64,000 nucleotides of DNA from Sphingomonas sp. LaA6.9 (GTDB taxonomy: Bacteria; Pseudomonadota; Alphaproteobacteria; Sphingomonadales; Sphingomonadaceae): the NCBI RefSeq assembly GCF_022601895.1, contig NZ_JAKVIO010000021.1, positions 1-64,000 of the forward strand. Direction: 5' to 3'. Positions 34,485 to 43,096 of the stretch are shown piece by piece (within the stretch, counting starts at the first letter, position 1; every line of letters begins with the position of its first letter). Both the position numbers and the translations under genes were made by a program. The notes beneath the pieces were generated by a model. That model was not told the DNA's origin and searched no databases. It saw only the letters and a list, made by a program, of their open reading frames with translations.

Positions 34485-34527
34485 GGCTGAACCCCCGATG
34501 AATTTCGGGTTCCTCGCGGGTTCAGCC
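34485..34527 (+). terminator. Terminator hairpin after typA
   Basis: GGCTGAACCC (34485-34494) and GGGTTCAGCC (34518-34527) are perfect 10-base inverted repeats starting 12 bases after the typA stop. A smaller CCCGA/TCGGG stem lies within. Confidence 0.7.
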
Positions 34528-34615
34528 ACTTGCCTCTAGTCTCTGCACCGCCTGGACGCCGTGCCGACCATGCGAGTCGACCGACGCCCTCATCGCGGGG
34601 GGACAGGAGGCTGGC

Positions 34616-34903
34616 ATGCTCGGTTCTGGCTGGAAGGCCGCAACGCTTGGCATAGGTGCCGCGATGCTTGTGGGGAGCGCGGGTTCGGCGGACGCGCGTC
34701 GCCATTATCACGGCCATCATTATGGCCGTCCCTATTATCCGCGCTCTTATTACCGTTATTACCCGCCGCCCTATTATTACGATTACGACCGTTATTATTA
34801 TCCGCGGCCCCATCCCTATTATTATTACGGTCCGCGCTGCGCGACGCGGTGGGTGTACGATCCTTATATCGATCGGCGCGTGCGGGTACGTTACTGTCGC
34901 TAG
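34616..34903 (+). CDS. Small exported Tyr/His/Pro-rich protein
   Basis: A 95-residue protein with a signal peptide (to about residue 27, GSADA). A tract then rich in Tyr, His and Pro (YYPRSYYRYYPPPYYYDYD) is followed by RCATRWVYDPYIDRRVRVRYC with two cysteines. Such small proteins are common in Sphingomonadales but have no known function. GGAGG a few bases before ATG 34616 supports it. Confidence 0.7.
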   Translation: MLGSGWKAATLGIGAAMLVGSAGSADARRHYHGHHYGRPYYPRSYYRYYPPPYYYDYDRYYYPRPHPYYYYGPRCATRWVYDPYIDRRVRVRYCR

Positions 34904-34967
34904 ACTTGATCGTTTCAGGGGCACGATCCCGCTCGCATGCCGGCAGCGGACACCATAAGCTCGAGGG

Positions 34968-36617
34968 ATGAGCGACTCGAATCCCGGCGTTTCGGAGCTT
35001 GACCCCAGCGACCCCATGGCGCGTCTCGCGCAGACATTCCCTGTGCTTTCGCAAGATATGGCGATGCGCGTCGCCGCATTCGGGAACGCGGAGACGGTCT
35101 GCGACGGCGCGAAGCTCTTCACGCGTGGCGACCGTCACGTGGACTTCTTCCTCGTGCAGAGTGGCGGGGTCGAGGTGCTCGAGTTCAGCCAGGGCTGCGC
35201 GCCCAATGTCATCACAGTTCACGGCCCAGGCCAGTTTACCGGCGAGATCGACCTGTTCACCGACCGGCAGATACTCGTGAGCGCGCGCGCGATCGGCGAG
35301 ACCCGCGTCGTACGCGTTGCGCGCGAGGCATTCCGCAAGCTGATTTCGGCCGAGCCCGATATCGGCGAGATATTGATGCGTGCGTTCATCCTCCGCCGCG
35401 TAGCGCTTCTCCAGCATGGGCACGGCGGGGTGACGCTCGTCGGTGCGGGGCATTCGGCGGATACCGTCCGGCTGCTCTCCTTCCTCCTGCGCAATGGCTA
35501 TCCGCACCGGCTGATCGACACCGAACGCGATCCGGCCGCGGCGGGCCTGCTCGAATGGTTCCATCTCGAGCAGGGCGATCTGCCGGTCGTGGTCGCCGAC
35601 TGCGCGCCGCTTCGCAACCCCAGCAACCACGCGCTCGCGGATGTTCTCGGGCTGACGATCACCATCGATCCGGAGCATGTCCACGACCTCGCCGTGGTGG
35701 GTGCGGGGCCGGCGGGGCTCGCTGCCGCGGTTTATGCGGCGTCCGAAGGGCTCGACACCATCGTGATCGAGGGGATCGCGCCGGGTGGCCAGGCCGGAAC
35801 GAGCTCCAAGATCGAAAATTATCTCGGTTTTCCGACGGGAATCTCGGGGCAGGCACTGGCGGGACGCGCGCAGGTGCAGGCGCTCAAGTTCGGGGCGCGG
35901 CTGGCTGTGTCGCGCAGCGCCGACAGTCTGGACTGTTCCGGCCAGCCGTTCGTCATCGCGCTTGAAGATGGCAGCACCCTGAAGACCCGTGCAGTCGTCG
36001 TCGCGACGGGCGCGAGTTATCGCAAGCTCGATCTGCCTCGCTACGAGGCCTTCGAAGGGCAGGGCATCCACTATGCGGCGACGGCGATGGAAGCCAATCT
36101 GTGCGCCAACCAGCCCGTGGTGGTGATCGGCGGCGGCAATTCGGCGGGGCAGGCGGCGGTGTTCCTCTCACGCACGGCGCAGCATGTGCACATGCTCGTG
36201 CGGGGCACCGGGCTCGCCTCGACCATGTCGAGCTATCTGATCGACCGGATCGCGGCGTCGCCGAGGATCACGCTTCATGGCCATTCGGAGATCTCGGAGC
36301 TGCATGGTGATCAGTCGCTGGACGGGGTGACGTGGCGCAACCAGCTGACGGGCGATGCAGCGCGGCAGGATGTTGGCGCGCTGTTCGTCATGATCGGCGC
36401 CGTGCCGAACACGGCTTGGCTTCAAGGCTGCCTCGATCTCGATGCCGCCGGGTTCGTCGTCACCGGAAGGGACGGCGGAACTTTCACTACTAGCAGGACG
36501 GGGATATTCGCGGTCGGCGATGTCCGCTCGGGCTCGGTGAAGCGCGTCGCTTCGGGCGTGGGCGAAGGATCGGTCGTGATCCAGCAGATTCACCGCTTTC
36601 TGGATATGTTGCGATAA
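34968..36617 (+). CDS. cNMP-binding domain plus thioredoxin-reductase-like flavoprotein
   Basis: This 549-residue protein has an N-terminal cyclic-nucleotide-binding domain (about 30-150, with HGPGQFTGEIDLFTDRQ). A linker comes next, then a class-II pyridine nucleotide-disulfide oxidoreductase fold (about 240-549). FAD loop: VVGAGPAGLAAAVYAASEGL; NAD(P) loop: VVVIGGGNSAGQAAVFLSR; second FAD site: GIFAVGDVRSGSVKRVASGVGEG. The redox CxxC of true thioredoxin reductases is missing: the segment reads YAATAMEANLC. It is therefore a reductase-like enzyme of unknown electron acceptor, perhaps controlled by a nucleotide or membrane signal. Confidence 0.85.
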   Translation: MSDSNPGVSELDPSDPMARLAQTFPVLSQDMAMRVAAFGNAETVCDGAKLFTRGDRHVDFFLVQSGGVEVLEFSQGCAPNVITVHGPGQFTGEIDLFTDRQILVSARAIGETRVVRVAREAFRKLISAEPDIGEILMRAFILRRVALLQHGHGGVTLVGAGHSADTVRLLSFLLRNGYPHRLIDTERDPAAAGLLEWFHLEQGDLPVVVADCAPLRNPSNHALADVLGLTITIDPEHVHDLAVVGAGPAGLAAAVYAASEGLDTIVIEGIAPGGQAGTSSKIENYLGFPTGISGQALAGRAQVQALKFGARLAVSRSADSLDCSGQPFVIALEDGSTLKTRAVVVATGASYRKLDLPRYEAFEGQGIHYAATAMEANLCANQPVVVIGGGNSAGQAAVFLSRTAQHVHMLVRGTGLASTMSSYLIDRIAASPRITLHGHSEISELHGDQSLDGVTWRNQLTGDAARQDVGALFVMIGAVPNTAWLQGCLDLDAAGFVVTGRDGGTFTTSRTGIFAVGDVRSGSVKRVASGVGEGSVVIQQIHRFLDMLR

Positions 36618-36707
36618 TCGTACCAGGTGCTTCCGGCCGATTGACCGCGAATGCCCGGCCGGCCAAATGGGTGCGGCAAGCCCGTCGATCCGAAGGGGAG
36701 TGAAAGC

Positions 36708-37121
36708 TTGGAACCCGTTCTGCAAAGCCTGATTGCGGGCCTACCCGTGTTGCTGCTGCATCTGGGCGTCTCGCTCGCGGTCTTCCTGCTCGCGCTATTC
36801 GTCTATCTCTGGCTGACACCGCACAAGGAGATGGAGTTGATCCGCCAGGGCAATCAGGCGGCGGCGATCTCGCTCGGCGGCGCGGCGGTCGGCCTCGCCA
36901 TCCCGATGGCCTTCTGCCTGCGCGCCTCGGTCAATGTCTGGGACGTCGCGGTCTGGGGCACGGTGATCCTCATCATCCAGGTCATCGCCTTTCGCGGGGT
37001 CGACCTGATCCTTCACCACCTTCCCAAGCGCATCGAGCATGACGAGAAGTCAGCGGCGATCTTCCTTGCGATGACCAAGATCTCCGTCGCCATGCTGACC
37101 GCGGCGGCGGTGTCGGGCTGA
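36708..37121 (+). CDS. DUF350 family inner-membrane protein
   Basis: A 137-residue protein with four membrane spans and the DUF350/UPF0719 segment QGNQAAAISLGGAAVGLAI. GGGGAG 7 nt before TTG 36708 decides the start; no ATG or GTG fits in this place. It is followed after 4 bases by the protease gene, so both form one operon. DUF350 proteins have no proven function; many lie near stress genes. Confidence 0.85.
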   Translation: MEPVLQSLIAGLPVLLLHLGVSLAVFLLALFVYLWLTPHKEMELIRQGNQAAAISLGGAAVGLAIPMAFCLRASVNVWDVAVWGTVILIIQVIAFRGVDLILHHLPKRIEHDEKSAAIFLAMTKISVAMLTAAAVSG

Positions 37122-37125
37122 GTTC

Positions 37126-37956
37126 ATGGGCTCGCGCCAGGGCTGTTCGCTCCTCCCGGCATTTTTGTTCCTTTTGCTCGTTACGCTGTTCTTCGGGCGC
37201 GAGGAGCGGCCGGTGCGCGAGCCCGACGGCAATCCGCGCCGCCCGCCGATCGAGGAGCAGATGCCCTTGCCCGGGCAACTGCCCGCGCCCGAATATGGCA
37301 TCGACGAGAGTGGCAGGCCGCAGGACAGCCAGGGTACAGCCTTCGCGATCTCGGCGAATGGCCTGTGGATGACCGCCGAACATGTCGTGCGTGCCTGTGA
37401 CCGGATCGGTCTGTCGACAGGCCCCGCACAGGCCGCGCGTGTTCGCGGCGTCTTCCAGAGCCGCGTGAGCGATGCCGCGATCATCACCGATGGTCTGCCA
37501 AGCCCGGAGATCCTGCCGCTTGCCGCACACGAGCCCGTCGCGGGAGCCGACGGTTATCACATGGGCTTTCCTTCGGGGCGGCCCGCGGTCGTGCACAGCC
37601 GGCTGATCGGGCCGGGAAGCGCTGCGCGCGGGCCGGGGCGCACCGAACCCGTGCTTGCCTGGGCCGAGGTCGCGCGCTTTCCCGAGTTCGATCATGCGCT
37701 TGGCGGGATCAGCGGCGGGCCGACCCTCGACGCCGCCGGGACGGTCGTCGGTATCAATTCGGCGGCGAGCGAACGGCGCGGGCGCGTGCTGACGACGCGT
37801 CCCGACGCCGCAATCAACCTGCTCCACGCAACGCGGCTGGCTGCTGACCGTGCGGCGCCGCTTCCGATCGCGGGCGTCCAGGGTGCATTGGCGCGATTCC
37901 AGATCTATGCCGACTCTGGCGCCATCCGGCCGGTCTATTGCGACGTCACGGGCTGA
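37126..37956 (+). CDS. Membrane-anchored trypsin-like serine protease
   Basis: The 276-residue protein has an N-terminal membrane segment (LLPAFLFLLLVTLFF) and a Pro-rich linker. The trypsin-like domain shows WMTAEHVV (His), VSDAAII (Asp) and GGISGGPTLD (Ser), as in the Deg/HtrA superfamily, but there is no PDZ domain. It probably works at the periplasmic face of the inner membrane. It follows the DUF350 gene by 4 bases. Confidence 0.85.
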   Translation: MGSRQGCSLLPAFLFLLLVTLFFGREERPVREPDGNPRRPPIEEQMPLPGQLPAPEYGIDESGRPQDSQGTAFAISANGLWMTAEHVVRACDRIGLSTGPAQAARVRGVFQSRVSDAAIITDGLPSPEILPLAAHEPVAGADGYHMGFPSGRPAVVHSRLIGPGSAARGPGRTEPVLAWAEVARFPEFDHALGGISGGPTLDAAGTVVGINSAASERRGRVLTTRPDAAINLLHATRLAADRAAPLPIAGVQGALARFQIYADSGAIRPVYCDVTG

Positions 37957-38024
37957 TCGACGATTGACGCGGGGCGTGGCGGTTCGCTAGGGCCGCGGCC
38001 ATATCCCAGCTGAAAGATGTTCCG

Positions 38025-38291
38025 ATGAGCGATACGCCTCCCGACCGCCTTGCAATCGATCCCGAAAGCCCCTTCCACAATGCCGAACTGCTCGCGCGCG
38101 GTGTCGGCATTCGCTTCAAGGGCGTCGAGAAGCACAATGTCGAGGAATATTGCATCTCCGAAGGCTGGATCCGCGTTCAGGCGGGCAAGACGCTCGACCG
38201 CAAGGGCAAGCCGCTGACGCTCAAGCTGAGCGGCGCCGTCGAGGCGTGGTACGAGGATGTGAAGGCCGGGGAGGCGTCGCCGGAAGGCTGA
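38025..38291 (+). CDS. DUF3297 family protein
   Basis: An 88-residue soluble protein matching DUF3297: LAIDPESPFHNAELLARGVGI, then GIRFKGVEKHNVEEYCISEGW in part. No function is known. It is short and conserved, common in alphaproteobacteria. A strong terminator follows. Confidence 0.88.
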   Translation: MSDTPPDRLAIDPESPFHNAELLARGVGIRFKGVEKHNVEEYCISEGWIRVQAGKTLDRKGKPLTLKLSGAVEAWYEDVKAGEASPEG

Positions 38292-38336
38292 CTCTTGCCG
38301 GGGCCAGGTCCGCGTCGCGGGCAGTCTCTGTATACG

Positions 38337-38375
38337 AAAAAGGCCGTCCAGCCGTGTGGTTGGATGGCCTTTTTT
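38337..38375. terminator. Bidirectional rho-independent terminator
   Basis: AAAAAGGCCGTCCA (38337-38350) pairs with TGGATGGCCTTTTTT (from 38361), with an A run on one side and a T run on the other. It serves the DUF3297 gene and the convergent CHAP gene. Confidence 0.92.
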
Positions 38376-38407
38376 GTCCTGGCGTCCGGAAAATTGCGCG
38401 GCGGCGT

Positions 38408-38956
38408 TCAGTCGCCCGATTGTGCACGGAATGCCGCCATCACCGCGGGCATGCGGGCAAGGCGGCTGTCGGCGATCTGGATTGCGGGCTCGGCCTTGGC
38501 CTTGGCGTAGATAAAGCCATAGGCGGGATATTCGGTCATGCCCAGATCGGCCATCGGGCCGTACCAGACCTTCACCTCGCTCCAGTCGCCGGCTTCGGAA
38601 ACGTCGATCGCGCGGACATCGCGCTCGATCTGGCCGCCGCGCGACCAGTTGGCGTGGATGAGGAGAACTTCACGCTCGGAGAGAACCTTCGAAACCATCG
38701 CGACATGGCCGAGGCGCATCTTGCCCGAGGATTTCATTGCGAGCACCGCGCCGACCTGCGGCACGTTGCCGCGATCGTACTTGCCCTCGGCCTGCGCCCA
38801 CCAGGTGTGTGCGTTGCCGTAGATCTCGATGCCCGAAATCGAACGCGCATAGGGTGCGCACTGCCAGTATTGGGCCGCGGCGGGGGCGATCGAGGCGATC
38901 GTCATGCCGATCAGCATGGCAATGCCTGCTGCTGCGCGCTTCGCTCGCGAAATCAT
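38408..38956 (-). CDS. Exported CHAP-domain protein
   Basis: The 182-residue protein has a signal peptide (to about residue 28, PAAA). A CHAP-type cysteine peptidase/amidase domain follows, with catalytic Cys in QCAPYARSIS and His in LGHVAMVSKV, then the acidic or Asn partner in LIHANWSRGG. Such enzymes cut amide bonds in peptidoglycan; small one-domain versions are frequent in Sphingomonadales. Confidence 0.88.
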   Translation of the reverse strand: MISRAKRAAAGIAMLIGMTIASIAPAAAQYWQCAPYARSISGIEIYGNAHTWWAQAEGKYDRGNVPQVGAVLAMKSSGKMRLGHVAMVSKVLSEREVLLIHANWSRGGQIERDVRAIDVSEAGDWSEVKVWYGPMADLGMTEYPAYGFIYAKAKAEPAIQIADSRLARMPAVMAAFRAQSGD

Positions 38957-39085
38957 GAAACCCCCTGTGCGACCCCTATGGCCTTCTCATGGAGGGGTTT
39001 TGTGCAAGGCGGAATAGGGTCGGGTTAACGCAGCTCAACCTTTGCGGCGAGTTGTTACGACTCCGCGATGAGGTGTCGACGAACG

Positions 39086-39117
39086 GTGATCCCGGCCGCA
39101 ATTGCGGCCGGGATCAC
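39086..39117. terminator. Perfect 32-base palindrome after M1 peptidase gene
   Basis: Each half (39086-39101 and 39102-39117) is the exact reverse complement of the other. It begins 4 bases after the M1 peptidase stop, so it most likely ends that transcript, despite lacking a T run. Confidence 0.7.
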
Positions 39118-39121
39118 GAAT

Positions 39122-41029
39122 TCAGGCTTTCCAGCCAAGCATCTTGTCGACGGTCACGGCGGTCACCGAATGATAGCCCGGGCGCGCCTTGGCGTAGATT
39201 CTGGCGGCGATCGGCTTGCCCCATTCGCCCTGCTTCTCGAGCGCCTCGAACAAGGGGCTGACGAACTTGCGGCGGCCCTGCGCGGTCAGGAACTGTTCGG
39301 CAGAGGCCGCCGCGGGGTCGTAGCGGTTGGCGACCGCGAGCATCAGCCAGGCAAAGCGGATCTCGCCATTGCCCGTGCTGCCCAGCTTCCATGTCGCATC
39401 GAGATCGGCGAGCTGCGCTGGCGTCAGCCTGCGCGGCAGCGCGTTGAGGAAGCGCACGCGCTCCTGCGTCGACCATTTCGAGGCATCGATCGAGGAGGCG
39501 GGCTGGCCGCCCGAGAAGGCCTTCGCCGCCTGGTCGATCGCAGCGAAGCTCGCGGCCTTCAGATGGACCGCATTGGCGGGAACGCCGGGCTGATAGATCC
39601 ACTCTTCAACGCCGATCTTCTTCTCCAGCGCCGCGTCGCCGCCCAACAGGTTCTTGCGCAGATCGGCGATGAAGCCGGCGCTCGTCTGGGGCTGGAAGGC
39701 GAAGCGGTCGAAATAGCTCTTCAAATACGCGTCCCATTTTTCGCGGCCGACGGTCTGTTCGATCGTGCGCAGGAACACCGCGCCTTTTTCATAGGCGACG
39801 TTGGTCATGCCGTCGTCGGGATCACGGCCGTCGAGGTTCAGGTGAAGCTGGGTATCCTTGGAGCGCGAGCCGCCGACATCGGTGAACGCCTGCTCCATGT
39901 CCGACCAGCCGAGATCGGCGAGCATCGCGGCGCGCTCCTTGCCCTCCATCGCCTCCATGATCCGGTTCTCGAAATAGGTCGTGAAACCCTCGTTGAGCCA
40001 GAAATCGTCCCAGGTGGCGTTCGTGACGAGATTGCCCGACCAGCTATGCGCGAGTTCGTGCGCGATCAGCGACACGAGCGAGCGGTCGCCCGCGATCACG
40101 GTCGGGGTGAGGAAGGTGAGCCGCGGATTTTCCATCCCGCCAAAGGGAAAGCTCGGCGGCAGCACGAGCAGGTCGTAGCGGCCCCAGCGATAGGGTCCGT
40201 AAAGCCCCTCCGCGGCCGAAACCATCTTCTCCAGATCGGCAAACTCCCACGCGCTCTTTTCGAGCATTGCGGGTTCGGTCCACACGCCGGTCCGCGGGCC
40301 GATTTCCTTGAAGGTGAGATCGCCCACCGCGATCGCGATCAGATAGGGGGCGACGGGCTTGTCCATTTTGAAGCGGAAGACGCGGCCGCCGTCGGTTTCC
40401 TCGCCCTCTGGCGTCAGCATCTCGGCGCTCATCACCGCGGTCAGTTCCTCGGGGACGGTGATCGTCGCATCCCAGCTCTGGCGGATGCCGGGGCTGTCCT
40501 GCGTCGGGATCCACGTCCGGTTGAGGATCGCCTGACCCTGGCTGAACAGATAGGGGAGCTTCTTGCCCGCGGTCTGCGACGGCGAAAGCCATTGCAGTGC
40601 GGCAGCGCCGGGCGCCGAGGCGTAATGCACGACGATCTTCTTTGCGCCGCCCAACTGGACGGTAAGTGGCTGGCCGTGGACCTCGTCACCCTTGCCGAGC
40701 GCGAAGGGCAGCGCGCGTCCCTCGGTATCGGTGACGCGGCTGATATTGAGGCTCTTGCTGTCGAGCACGACCTCCTTCGCGTCCGGCGCGGTCTCGATGT
40801 CGAGCGTCGCGGTGCCCTGCACCACCCTGGTGTCGAAATCGGTCGTGAGATCGAGCGAGACATGCCTGACGCGCGCCTCTTCGGGTCGCGCGAAGCTGTG
40901 CGTGTCCTTCGCATCCTCGGTGAACAGCACGGGCGCGGCCTGCGGCGCGGCGGTGTTCTCGTTCTTTGCGGAGCCGCATGCGGCAAGCGCGGCGAGCAGG
41001 GTGGTGGACACAATCTTACGCAAGGTCAT
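39122..41029 (-). CDS. M1-family metallopeptidase lipoprotein (LTA4H-like aminopeptidase)
   Basis: The 635-residue protein has a lipobox (LAACGS, Cys about residue 17), so it should be a lipoprotein. The catalytic zinc motif is HELAHSW with Glu 18 residues on in WLNEGF; the substrate motif is GGMENP. The C-terminal helical domain (about 480-620) matches leukotriene-A4-hydrolase-like aminopeptidases. It removes N-terminal residues from peptides, probably in the periplasm or at the outer membrane. ATG 41029 gives the lipoprotein signal; the longer frame to 41806 runs through the next gene and is not used. Confidence 0.94.
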   Translation of the reverse strand: MTLRKIVSTTLLAALAACGSAKNENTAAPQAAPVLFTEDAKDTHSFARPEEARVRHVSLDLTTDFDTRVVQGTATLDIETAPDAKEVVLDSKSLNISRVTDTEGRALPFALGKGDEVHGQPLTVQLGGAKKIVVHYASAPGAAALQWLSPSQTAGKKLPYLFSQGQAILNRTWIPTQDSPGIRQSWDATITVPEELTAVMSAEMLTPEGEETDGGRVFRFKMDKPVAPYLIAIAVGDLTFKEIGPRTGVWTEPAMLEKSAWEFADLEKMVSAAEGLYGPYRWGRYDLLVLPPSFPFGGMENPRLTFLTPTVIAGDRSLVSLIAHELAHSWSGNLVTNATWDDFWLNEGFTTYFENRIMEAMEGKERAAMLADLGWSDMEQAFTDVGGSRSKDTQLHLNLDGRDPDDGMTNVAYEKGAVFLRTIEQTVGREKWDAYLKSYFDRFAFQPQTSAGFIADLRKNLLGGDAALEKKIGVEEWIYQPGVPANAVHLKAASFAAIDQAAKAFSGGQPASSIDASKWSTQERVRFLNALPRRLTPAQLADLDATWKLGSTGNGEIRFAWLMLAVANRYDPAAASAEQFLTAQGRRKFVSPLFEALEKQGEWGKPIAARIYAKARPGYHSVTAVTVDKMLGWKA

Positions 41030-41176
41030 GAAGCGATCGGCTCTGTGCTGCGCGCCCGCACCGGGCGCTTCGGATAGGCGGGAAGCTAGAACAGGATCGC
41101 CGATGAGGAAAGGGCGGCTTGCTCCATGCCGGATCGGGCGGCTATCGCGGCGCCGCATCGTAATAGGAGTCGCGTC

Positions 41177-41869
41177 ATGCCCATCTCGATCATCGGTCTC
41201 GATGCCGACGACACGCTCTGGCACAATGAGACGATCTTCCGGATGACCCATGCGCGGTTCAACGAGCTGCTCGGCGACTTCGCGGAGCCGCACGCGATCG
41301 AGGCCGAGCTTGCCGCGATCGAGCGGCGCAACCTTGTGACCTATGGCTATGGCGCCAAGGGCTTCACGCTCTCGATGATCGAGACCGCATTGGAGGTGAG
41401 CGACCGGCGCGTGTCCGCCGAAGTGCTGGCCGAGATATTGTCGGCGGGGCGCGAGATGATGCACCACCCGATCGAGCCGTTGCCCGGCGTCGAGGACGCG
41501 CTGGAGACGCTCGCGGGCCGCGCGAAGCTGGTGCTCATCACCAAGGGCGATCTGTTCCACCAGGAACAGAAGCTCGCCGCCTCGGGGCTGGGCTCGTTCT
41601 TCTCGGGCGTCGAGATCGTCAGCGAGAAGACCGCCGACGTCTATGCGCGCATCTTCGCGCACCACGGCGCGGCGGAGCAGGCGGTGATGGCGGGCAATTC
41701 GGTGCGTTCGGACGTGCTCCCCGCGCTCGAAGCAGGAAGCTGGGCGGCGCTCATCCCCTATCCGCTGGTCTGGGCGCATGAGGCGGCGGACGCCCCCGCG
41801 GATCACCCGCGCTTTGCGGAGCTGTCGGCGCTGGGCGAGCTTGCGGACTGGATCGACGGCATCGCCTGA
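41177..41869 (+). CDS. HAD-family hydrolase
   Basis: This 230-residue protein has motif I GLDADDTLWHNE (DxDxT), motif II VLITKGD, motif III Lys in VSEKTADVY and motif IV MAGNSVRSDVLPAL. It is a subclass-I HAD with helical cap, likely a small-molecule phosphatase. AGGAG precedes ATG 41177. Its last 67 bases overlap the end of benE on the other strand. Confidence 0.9.
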   Translation: MPISIIGLDADDTLWHNETIFRMTHARFNELLGDFAEPHAIEAELAAIERRNLVTYGYGAKGFTLSMIETALEVSDRRVSAEVLAEILSAGREMMHHPIEPLPGVEDALETLAGRAKLVLITKGDLFHQEQKLAASGLGSFFSGVEIVSEKTADVYARIFAHHGAAEQAVMAGNSVRSDVLPALEAGSWAALIPYPLVWAHEAADAPADHPRFAELSALGELADWIDGIA

Positions 41870-43035
41870 AACAGCCGCCGGACGCCGAGCGCGAGAAAGC
41901 CCGCGACGAGACCCCAGAATGCCGATCCGACGCCGAGCAGCGTCATCCCCGACGCTGTGGCCGCGAAGGTCAGCACCGCGGGCTCGCGGTCGTGGGATTC
42001 GGCAAGCATCCCACCCAGCGCGTTGACCAGCGGGCCGATCAGCGCGATCCCGGTGATCGCCGCGACCGTCTCGTGCGGCATCGCCATGAACAGCCCGACC
42101 AGCGGCACCGCGAAGGCCGCGAGCAGCAGATAGAAGCCGGCATAGAAAATCCCCACCAGCCAGCGGCGCGCAGGGTCGGGGTGTGCGTCGGTATCGGTGC
42201 AGATCGCCGCGGTGATCGCGGCGAGGTTGACGCTGTGCGCGCCGAAGGGGGCGAGCAGCAGCGAGGCCATGCCGGTGACGAACAGGATCGGCTGCGAAGG
42301 GGGCTGATAGCCGGCCGAGCGCAGCACGACGAAGCCGGGCAGGTTCTGCGAGACGAGCGTGACGAGGAAGAGCGGCACGCCGAGGCTGACGATAGCGCGC
42401 CAGTCGAACGCGGGCAGCGTCGCGCTCATTCCGCCGAACATCGTGCCGCCGTCATGCGGCGCGATGTCGCCGCGCCCGACCACGAGCGCGATCGCGGCGA
42501 CGAGGACGATCAGCAGCGCATAGGCAGGGAATTTCTGGCGCGCGACGACGAAGATGACGAGCAGCAGCCCCGCGAGCACCGCGTCGGACTGGAAGGTGCG
42601 GAACAGCGCGAGGCAGAAGGGCAGCAGGATCCCCGCGAGCATCGCCGAGGCGACCGCAGGCGGAATCCGCGCGGCGAGCCGGCCGAGCGCGGGGACGAGG
42701 CCGAGCAGCGCCATCATAGCGGCGGCGGCGATGAACGCCCCGATCGCGACGGGCCAGCTTGCGCCCGTGCTGCTCGCCGCGATCAGCGCGGCGCCCGGGG
42801 TCGACCAGGCAAGTACGACGGGCATTTTCAGCCGATAGCTGAGCCCAGCGCCCGCGATCGCGATGCCGAGGCAGAGCGCGGTGACCATCGACCCGATCTG
42901 CGCGGCTGAACCGCCAATCGTCTGCCCCGCCTGCACGACGAGCACGACGGTCCCACCAAAGCCGACCAGCGCGGCGATCGCGGCTGCCGAGAGCGAGGAA
43001 AGCGGGATGCGGGGGTTGGGTAGCGCGGCACTCAT
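41803..43035 (-). CDS. benE: BenE-family transporter
   Basis: A 410-residue integral membrane protein with about twelve spans matching the benzoate:H+ symporter family: STPGAALIAASSTGASWPVA, LVSQNLPGFVVLRSAGYQPP, and APFGAHSVNLAAITAAICT. The family imports aromatic acids such as benzoate, but many members are not tested. No benzoate-degradation gene is seen nearby. The C-terminal coding end overlaps the HAD gene by 67 bases. Confidence 0.9.
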   Translation of the reverse strand: MSAALPNPRIPLSSLSAAAIAALVGFGGTVVLVVQAGQTIGGSAAQIGSMVTALCLGIAIAGAGLSYRLKMPVVLAWSTPGAALIAASSTGASWPVAIGAFIAAAAMMALLGLVPALGRLAARIPPAVASAMLAGILLPFCLALFRTFQSDAVLAGLLLVIFVVARQKFPAYALLIVLVAAIALVVGRGDIAPHDGGTMFGGMSATLPAFDWRAIVSLGVPLFLVTLVSQNLPGFVVLRSAGYQPPSQPILFVTGMASLLLAPFGAHSVNLAAITAAICTDTDAHPDPARRWLVGIFYAGFYLLLAAFAVPLVGLFMAMPHETVAAITGIALIGPLVNALGGMLAESHDREPAVLTFAATASGMTLLGVGSAFWGLVAGFLALGVRRLFQAMPSIQSASSPSADSSAKRG

Positions 43036-43096
43036 GGGGCAGGTCTGTAAGGCCGGTCAAAGCCCCGCGGAAGCCCCGCCGTGCCGCGTCCGTCGA

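Noticed and set aside
39068-41077. 669-residue plus-strand frame opposite the M1 peptidase
   Set aside because: Antisense shadow of a gene with complete catalytic motifs; composition is unlike a real protein.
41030-41806. Upstream extension of the M1 peptidase frame to 41806
   Set aside because: It would cover the HAD hydrolase on the other strand and hide the lipoprotein signal at 41029.
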